Assembly: GCF_000373585.1 (NCBI RefSeq)
Contig: NZ_KB891866.1
Location: forward strand, 1-64,000
Reading direction: 5' to 3'
From: Streptomyces sp. MspMP-M5
Lineage (GTDB): Bacteria > Actinomycetota > Actinomycetes > Streptomycetales > Streptomycetaceae
DNA: 64,000 nt
The notes under the pieces are model-generated. The model was given only the letters and a program-made list of their open reading frames with translations. It was not told the origin of the DNA and searched no databases. Each line of letters starts with the position of its first letter. Position 1 is the first letter of the stretch. This document shows, one piece after another, positions 59,012-64,000 of this stretch. The position numbers and the translations under genes were made by a program.

Positions 59012-61939
59012 ATGCGCTTCGGAATCCTCGGCGGGACACAGGCGTGGTGCGACGACGGGGCGGAGGTTCCGCTGGGCGGGCCCGCGCGGCGCGCCCTGCT
59101 CGCCCTGCTGCTCGTCCGGCCGGGCGAGGTCGTCCCGGCCGAGCGACTGGCCGACGGCGTCGGAGCCGCCGGCGGCGATGCGGCGCCGGTGCCGTCCGCC
59201 CATGCGCTCCAGTCGCAGGTGTCCCGGCTGCGCTCGGCGCTGGGTGGGGCGGCCGTGATCGAGCGGAGCGGGGCGGGGTATCGCCTGGTCGTCGCCCCGG
59301 ACGAGGTGGACGCCGGGCGATTCGAGGAGTTGACACGGGACGGCCGGGCGGCCTTGCGGGACGGCGATCCGCGCCGGGCGGCCCAGCTGTTGCGGGAGGG
59401 GTTGGGACTCTGGCGGGGGCCGGCGCTCGTCGACGTCGCCGACAGCGAGCCGGGGCAGGCAGCCGCGGCACGTCTGGAGGAAATCCGGCTGACGGCACTG
59501 GAGGACCGCTACGAGGCTGAGCTGTGCATCGGCGAACACCGCGCCGCCGCAACCGAGTTGCGGGCGTTGCTGGACCGTCACCCACTACGGGAGCGCCTGG
59601 CCGGACTGCTGATGCGGGCGCTGTTCGCGGACGGCGGCCAGGCCGCGGCACTGCTGGTGTTCGAGGAGGTCAGGCGGCGACTGGCCGACGAACTGGGAAC
59701 CGACCCCTCGGCCGAGTTGACCGGACTGCACCGGGAACTGCTCCACGCCGACGCGTCGCCCTCGCCCACCCCGCCGCCCGCCGAGCTGACCGCCCTCGTC
59801 GGCCGGGCGGGCGAGGTGACCGAGGTCGGCGAACTCCTGCGGGCCGCACGGCTGGTGACGTTGACCGGGCCCGGCGGCGTCGGCAAGACCCGGCTGGCCG
59901 TGGCGGTCGCCGCGTCGGCCACCGACGACGTGTGCTTCGCCGAACTGGGCGCGCTGCCCGACGCCGCCCACCTTCCCCAGGCACTGCTCGCCGCCCTCGG
60001 CCTGCGCGAGCGGGGACTGCACATGGCGCACGACGACCAGGGCCCACTGGACCGGCTGCGCACCGCGCTGTCGGGCCGCACGCTGCTGCTCGTCCTGGAC
60101 AACTGCGAGCACCTCGTCGAGGACGTCGCGCCGCTCGCGGCCCGCCTGTTGGCCGCCTGCCCGCAGCTGCGGGTACTGGCGACGAGCCGGGAACCGCTGG
60201 GCATCATCGGCGAGCACCTCCACCCCGTACGGCCGCTCGACGACCAGGCGGCCCAGGAACTGTTCACCGACCGGGCGCGCGCCGTGCGCCGGGCCTTCGT
60301 CCCCGACCCCGCGGCGGTACAACGTGTCTGTACCGCTCTGGACAACCTGCCGCTGGCCATCGAGCTGGTGGCGGCCCGGCTGCGCACCCTGAGCCTGGAC
60401 GAGCTGGCCGCCGGTCTGTCCGACCGGCCGGCGTTCGCCGCACGAGGCAGCCGCACGACCGACGGGCGGCACCGGACGTTGCGCTCGACCGTTGCCTGGA
60501 GTTGGGACCTGCTCTCGGAGCCGGAACAGCGGGTGGCGCGGCGTTTCTCGGTGTTCGCGGCCGGCGCGAGCGTCCAGGCCGCAACGAAGGTGTGCGACAC
60601 CGACGAGGAGACACTGGAGTCACTGGCCGACAAGTCGCTGCTGGACCGGTCCGGCGGCCGCTACCGCATGCTGGCGACGATCCGTGCCTACGGCGCCGAA
60701 CGGCTGGACGCCGCGGGGGAGATGGAGACGATCCGGCGCACCCACGCACGGACACTGCTGGCACGCATACGTGCCGCCGACCCGTGGCTGCGCCGTGGTG
60801 AGCAGCTTGCCCGGCTGGCGGAACTGACCGCGGAGCAGCCCGACATCCTTGCCGCCGTGCAGTGGGCAGTGGTGGCGCCCGAGCCGGCGACGGCCCTGGA
60901 GCTGCTGGCCGCCGCCTCCTCGTACCTGTGGATCCGCGGGCAGTCCGGCACTCTGGCACCGCAGGCAGCGGCCCTGCTCCACACCGTGGGCGAGGAGCCC
61001 CCGACCGGACTCGAAGAGGAGTACGCCGTCTGCGTACTGCTCGCCGCCTCCGGCCCGCCCGAGGCCCGTACGGCCTGGCACAGGCACCGGGACGCCGCGG
61101 ACCGGGCCCTCACCGAGGCGTGGTCGGCCGGCCGGGCGGGCAGCTGGCCGGCCGCCCTCCTGCCGTGGATGATCCACAACGCCGGCGCCGGCGACGCGGC
61201 CGGCGCCTACGCCCTCGTCTCCGCCCAACGGGACCGCCCCGAGCCCTGGACCCGGGCAGCCGCCCAGTACGTGGCCGCGTTCGGCCCCTTCGGCGACGGG
61301 GACCTCGCCGAGGCCGAACGCGGCTTCCAGGCGGCCGCCGAGCAGTTCCGGGCGCTGGGCGAACGATGGGGCACCGCGCTGACCCTCGACGCCCTCGCAT
61401 CCCTGGCCGCCGTGCGCGGCGACCGGGACGCGGCCCTCGCACTCACCGACGAAGCCCTCACCCTCGCCGAGCAGTTGGGCGCCTGGGAGGACTACGCCGA
61501 CCTCCTGGTCAACCGGGGCGACCATCGCCTGGCCGACGACCCGGCGGCGGCCCGCGCCGACTACACCCGGGCCGCCGACCGCGCCCGACGCGCCGGCAGC
61601 GCCACCGCCCTCGCCGCCGCACAACGCGGGCTCGCCGACCTCGCCCTGCTGGACGGCGACCCGACCGCGGCGCGGCACCTCTACCTCCAGGCACTGGAAC
61701 ACCAGGATTCGCACTGGGTGAAGGGCCTGGCCAACCGCATCCGCACACTGACCGGCCTCGCCCGGATCGCCGAGGAGCGCGGCGAACTGGCCGAGGCCCG
61801 GGCTCGCTACCGGCAGGCCGCCCGGTCGGCGACCGCCTCCGGGGCCGTGCCGAGCACACCACTGCCGGACGCACTGCGCCTGATGGGCCTGCCCGAACCC
61901 CTCGTCCAGGCAGTGCGCCGAGGCGCAGCGGACCGCTGA
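59012..61939 (+). CDS. Large AfsR/SARP-type regulator (wHTH-BTAD-NB-ARC-TPR)
   Basis: 975 residues. Winged helix (1-95, RFGILGGTQAWCDDGAEVPLGGPARRALLALLL), BTAD (about 100-245, VDAGRFEELTRDGRAALRDGD to LADELGTDPSAEL), NB-ARC ATPase with P-loop GPGGVGKTRLAVAVA (about 285-299), LLLVLDNCEHL (Walker B) and LPLAIELVAARL (GLPL-like), then TPR-rich C-terminus (about 620-975). Same architecture as AfsR, which activates secondary metabolism after phosphorylation. Leaderless start; earlier in-frame codons belong to the SDR region. Its targets may be the SDR/monooxygenase genes beside it, or genes beyond the window; undecided. Confidence 0.9.
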   Translation: MRFGILGGTQAWCDDGAEVPLGGPARRALLALLLVRPGEVVPAERLADGVGAAGGDAAPVPSAHALQSQVSRLRSALGGAAVIERSGAGYRLVVAPDEVDAGRFEELTRDGRAALRDGDPRRAAQLLREGLGLWRGPALVDVADSEPGQAAAARLEEIRLTALEDRYEAELCIGEHRAAATELRALLDRHPLRERLAGLLMRALFADGGQAAALLVFEEVRRRLADELGTDPSAELTGLHRELLHADASPSPTPPPAELTALVGRAGEVTEVGELLRAARLVTLTGPGGVGKTRLAVAVAASATDDVCFAELGALPDAAHLPQALLAALGLRERGLHMAHDDQGPLDRLRTALSGRTLLLVLDNCEHLVEDVAPLAARLLAACPQLRVLATSREPLGIIGEHLHPVRPLDDQAAQELFTDRARAVRRAFVPDPAAVQRVCTALDNLPLAIELVAARLRTLSLDELAAGLSDRPAFAARGSRTTDGRHRTLRSTVAWSWDLLSEPEQRVARRFSVFAAGASVQAATKVCDTDEETLESLADKSLLDRSGGRYRMLATIRAYGAERLDAAGEMETIRRTHARTLLARIRAADPWLRRGEQLARLAELTAEQPDILAAVQWAVVAPEPATALELLAAASSYLWIRGQSGTLAPQAAALLHTVGEEPPTGLEEEYAVCVLLAASGPPEARTAWHRHRDAADRALTEAWSAGRAGSWPAALLPWMIHNAGAGDAAGAYALVSAQRDRPEPWTRAAAQYVAAFGPFGDGDLAEAERGFQAAAEQFRALGERWGTALTLDALASLAAVRGDRDAALALTDEALTLAEQLGAWEDYADLLVNRGDHRLADDPAAARADYTRAADRARRAGSATALAAAQRGLADLALLDGDPTAARHLYLQALEHQDSHWVKGLANRIRTLTGLARIAEERGELAEARARYRQAARSATASGAVPSTPLPDALRLMGLPEPLVQAVRRGAADR

Positions 61940-62032
61940 CGAGAAGTCTCCACGTCCCCGTTGTTCTGTCGTGCGCAGGCGTTCGCTACCATCCGGTAGG
62001 TCGATCAACCACGCTCCGTGAGAGGACAGATG

Positions 62033-64000
62033 ATGGCTGTTCAGGATCGTCTGCCGCAGGAGCACGCGGAGGTCGCGCAGGCCGTCGACCCGGTCGACCA
62101 GGGCGCCTCGGATACCGGGAACGCCGCGGAGGGGATCGAGCGCCGCAGGTTCCTCGGCTACGTCCTGGCGGCGCCAACACTGGCCGTGGCGGCCCAACTG
62201 GGCGAAGCCGCAGCAGGATCCACGCCGGCACACGCCGCGGTCGGTTCGCTGCCCGAGCTGACGAAACTGTTCGACCTCAACGACATGCTCACCGACGCCG
62301 CGCTGCCGACGGCCGGCCTCATCACCATTCATGTCCACGCCGACGGCACCGCCTCGTTCGCGTTGCCGCGTGCCGAGGTCGGCCAGGGCATCACCACCTC
62401 CACCGCGATGCTGATCGCCGAGGAACTCGACCTGCCGCTGGAGAAGGTCCACGTCACCCTCGCGGACGCGCGCCCGGAGCTGCTGTTCAACCAGCTCACC
62501 GGCGGTTCCAACACCACCATCTCCACCTACACGCCGATCCGGGTCGCCGCGGCGATAGCCAGGAAGCGGCTGCTGGCGGCCGCCGCCGATCTGCTCGGCG
62601 CCGAGCTCTCCACACTGACCAGCAAGGCCGGGGTGATCAGCGCCCCGAACGGCCGGAGCACGACCTACGGTTCGCTCGCCGAGAAGGCCGCCAGCCTGAA
62701 GACCGTACGCGTGGCCACCGACCTCAAACCGCGGTCCGCGTTCTCGGTCATCGGCACCGCACGCAACCGCGTCGACGCGCGGGCGAGCGTGACGGGCCGC
62801 AAGCAGTTCGCCATGGACCTGCACGTGCCTGGTGCCGCGCCGACCATGGTGTGCCGGCCGCCCACGATCAACGGTACGGTGCGCTCCGTGCAGAACCTCG
62901 CGGCGGTACGGGCGATGCCCGGCGTCACCGATGTCGCGACCCTCTCCACCGGCGTCGCGGTACGCGCCCGGACCTTCGGGCAGTGCATCGACGCGGTGCG
63001 TGCCTTGCGGGTGACCTGGGGCCCGGGGACCGCGGAACGGGCGTCCGACGACACGGTCCTGCGCGAGCTGAAGGCGGCCGAACTCCCGCTCGCCGTACCG
63101 AAGTTGAGCCACCTGGCCAAGACCGTCGAGGGCTCCTTCACCTTCCACTTCGCCAGCAACAGCGCGCTGGAGCCCAACTGTGCGGCCGCCGACGTACGGT
63201 CCGACCGGGCCGAGATCTGGGCGGCCCTGAAGTCGCCGATCGCCGCCCAGCAGGCGATCGCGGCCAAGCTGGGACTGCCGCAGAGCGCGGTCACGGTGCA
63301 TGTCGCCGAGGGCGGTGGTTCGTTCGGCCGCAAGCTGTTCTCCGACGCCGCACTGGAAGCCGCCGAGGCGTCCAAGGCGATGGGCAAGCCGGTCAAGCTG
63401 ATGTGGCACCGCACCGACGAGTTCCGGCAGGGACGTACGCACCCGATGGCCACCTCGCGCATACGGGCGACGTATGCGCTGGGCAAGGTGCTCACCTACG
63501 AACAGCGGCACACCTCCGTCTCCACCGACTTCGGGCACGGCCTGGGGGAGATCATCACCGCCACGGCCGCCAAGCTCCCGGTGGGAGACCTCACCTTCTC
63601 CGAGACGATCTTCACGCTCAGCCAGCAGACGCCCTACGACCTCGGCCTCACCACCCAGTTCCTCAACGAGGTGGACAAGGGCTTCAACACCGGCAGTATG
63701 CGCAACATCTATTCGCCCAACGTCCGGTGCGCCCAGGAACTCGTCATCGACCGGCTGGCGGACGAGATGGGCAAGGACCGCCTGGCCTTCCGCCGGCAGC
63801 TCGTCAAGGACGACCGGGCCCGGGCCGTTCTGGACAAGGTCGCCGAACTCGGCGACTGGGGAAGGAAGATGCCGGCCGGCACGGCTCAGGGAATCGCCGT
63901 CCACCCCGAGTACCACGGCGTCGTCGCGGTACTCGCCGAAATCGACTGCCGCCCGGAGACCACCGGACGGCACATCCCCGACGCCTGTACGGGACCCCGC
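62033..64000 (+). CDS. Molybdenum hydroxylase large subunit (IorB/xanthine dehydrogenase family), 3' cut
   Basis: 656 residues seen, frame open at the right edge. Twin-arginine signal ERRRFLGYVLAAPTLAVAA points to export. Then FALPRAEVGQGITTSTAMLIAEELDLP, GGSNTTI, FALE-like SALEPNCAAADV, GGGSFGRKLFSDAALEAAEAS and NTGSMRNIYSPNVRCAQELVIDRLADEMG, the aldehyde oxidase/xanthine dehydrogenase large-subunit layout of the isoquinoline 1-oxidoreductase beta type. It binds molybdopterin; the partner 2Fe-2S subunit is not upstream. AGAGG supports the second of two adjacent ATGs (62033). Confidence 0.87.
   Translation, partial: MAVQDRLPQEHAEVAQAVDPVDQGASDTGNAAEGIERRRFLGYVLAAPTLAVAAQLGEAAAGSTPAHAAVGSLPELTKLFDLNDMLTDAALPTAGLITIHVHADGTASFALPRAEVGQGITTSTAMLIAEELDLPLEKVHVTLADARPELLFNQLTGGSNTTISTYTPIRVAAAIARKRLLAAAADLLGAELSTLTSKAGVISAPNGRSTTYGSLAEKAASLKTVRVATDLKPRSAFSVIGTARNRVDARASVTGRKQFAMDLHVPGAAPTMVCRPPTINGTVRSVQNLAAVRAMPGVTDVATLSTGVAVRARTFGQCIDAVRALRVTWGPGTAERASDDTVLRELKAAELPLAVPKLSHLAKTVEGSFTFHFASNSALEPNCAAADVRSDRAEIWAALKSPIAAQQAIAAKLGLPQSAVTVHVAEGGGSFGRKLFSDAALEAAEASKAMGKPVKLMWHRTDEFRQGRTHPMATSRIRATYALGKVLTYEQRHTSVSTDFGHGLGEIITATAAKLPVGDLTFSETIFTLSQQTPYDLGLTTQFLNEVDKGFNTGSMRNIYSPNVRCAQELVIDRLADEMGKDRLAFRRQLVKDDRARAVLDKVAELGDWGRKMPAGTAQGIAVHPEYHGVVAVLAEIDCRPETTGRHIPDACTGPR

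Noticed and set aside
52491..61939. Secondary-metabolite gene cluster around the SARP regulators
   Set aside because: No synthase, NRPS/PKS, terpene or lanthipeptide enzyme in the window; the regulators alone are insufficient.
60620..63973. Minus-strand frame of about 1100 codons over the SARP and molybdenum hydroxylase
   Set aside because: Antisense shadow; both plus-strand proteins carry intact motifs along the full length.
1..64000. tRNA or rRNA genes, integrase and att sites
   Set aside because: No cloverleaf-like sequence, rRNA segment, integrase gene or tRNA-end repeat was found by eye; weak structured RNAs could be missed without a covariance search.

Overview
The window is very GC-rich, third codon positions are almost all G or C, and the gene families (SARP/BTAD regulators, a SpoIIE-type phosphatase, a GH18 chitinase with chitin-type promoter repeats, EACC1 and NACHT proteins, darcynin, GPP34) are typical of Streptomyces or a close actinomycete. 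Several broken insertion sequences, gene remnants and unrelated accessory genes suggest a variable region such as a chromosome arm. No tRNA, rRNA, CRISPR array or complete biosynthetic cluster was found.

Layout. 0-5 kb: end of an IS110 transposase, a decayed transposase start, a small secreted peptide, an acetyltransferase, a LysR/VOC pair, a flavin-dependent monooxygenase-like gene and a DUF3574 secreted protein. 5-12 kb: a 1-kb gene-free stretch with 18-bp repeats, an ATP-grasp ligase, an SDR, an AraC/VOC pair, a GPP34 protein and a YtcJ-type amidohydrolase whose upstream permease was cut by an IS110 element. 12.5-16.4 kb: an accessory patch with a frameshifted gene, an unknown cytoplasmic protein, three small secreted proteins, a diverged direct repeat and a TetR remnant. 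16.5-22.3 kb: a baeRF2-like protein, a large sensor phosphatase and a chitinase.

22.6-32.3 kb is the first region of special interest. A compact three-gene unit (two-helix membrane protein, cupin-like protein, inositol-phosphatase-like enzyme) and a divergent transporter lie beside a 1944-residue protein combining TIR, a degenerate metallophosphoesterase, NACHT, pentapeptide repeats and about 15 WD40 repeats. This is an NLR-like conflict or signalling protein with an effector, an ATPase switch and a sensor in one chain.

32.3-45.5 kb is mostly ordinary metabolism and regulation: a dienelactone hydrolase and MarR pair sharing two near-identical operators (the hydrolase apparently begins at a rare ATT codon), a Tat-exported phosphoesterase, a membrane protein, a class IV PLP enzyme, a convergent two-component system next to an ABC exporter, an isocitrate-lyase-superfamily enzyme with a hairpin in its leader, an SBF-type transporter, a darcynin and a methyltransferase.

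45.8-56.1 kb is the second region of interest: an operon of a membrane protein, a large unknown protein, EACC1 and a caspase-like protease; two convergent accessory genes; a secreted hydrolase; a translationally coupled pair (LuxR-SARP fusion and a DUF6585-like protein); and a membrane XRE-NACHT protein. 56-64 kb holds a decayed carboxymuconolactone decarboxylase, a FAD monooxygenase/TetR pair with a clear operator, an SDR, a large AfsR-like regulator with a palindrome over its promoter, and a molybdenum hydroxylase cut by the window edge. Many genes appear leaderless, with a -10-like hexamer 6-7 bases before the start codon; several starts below were chosen on that basis.
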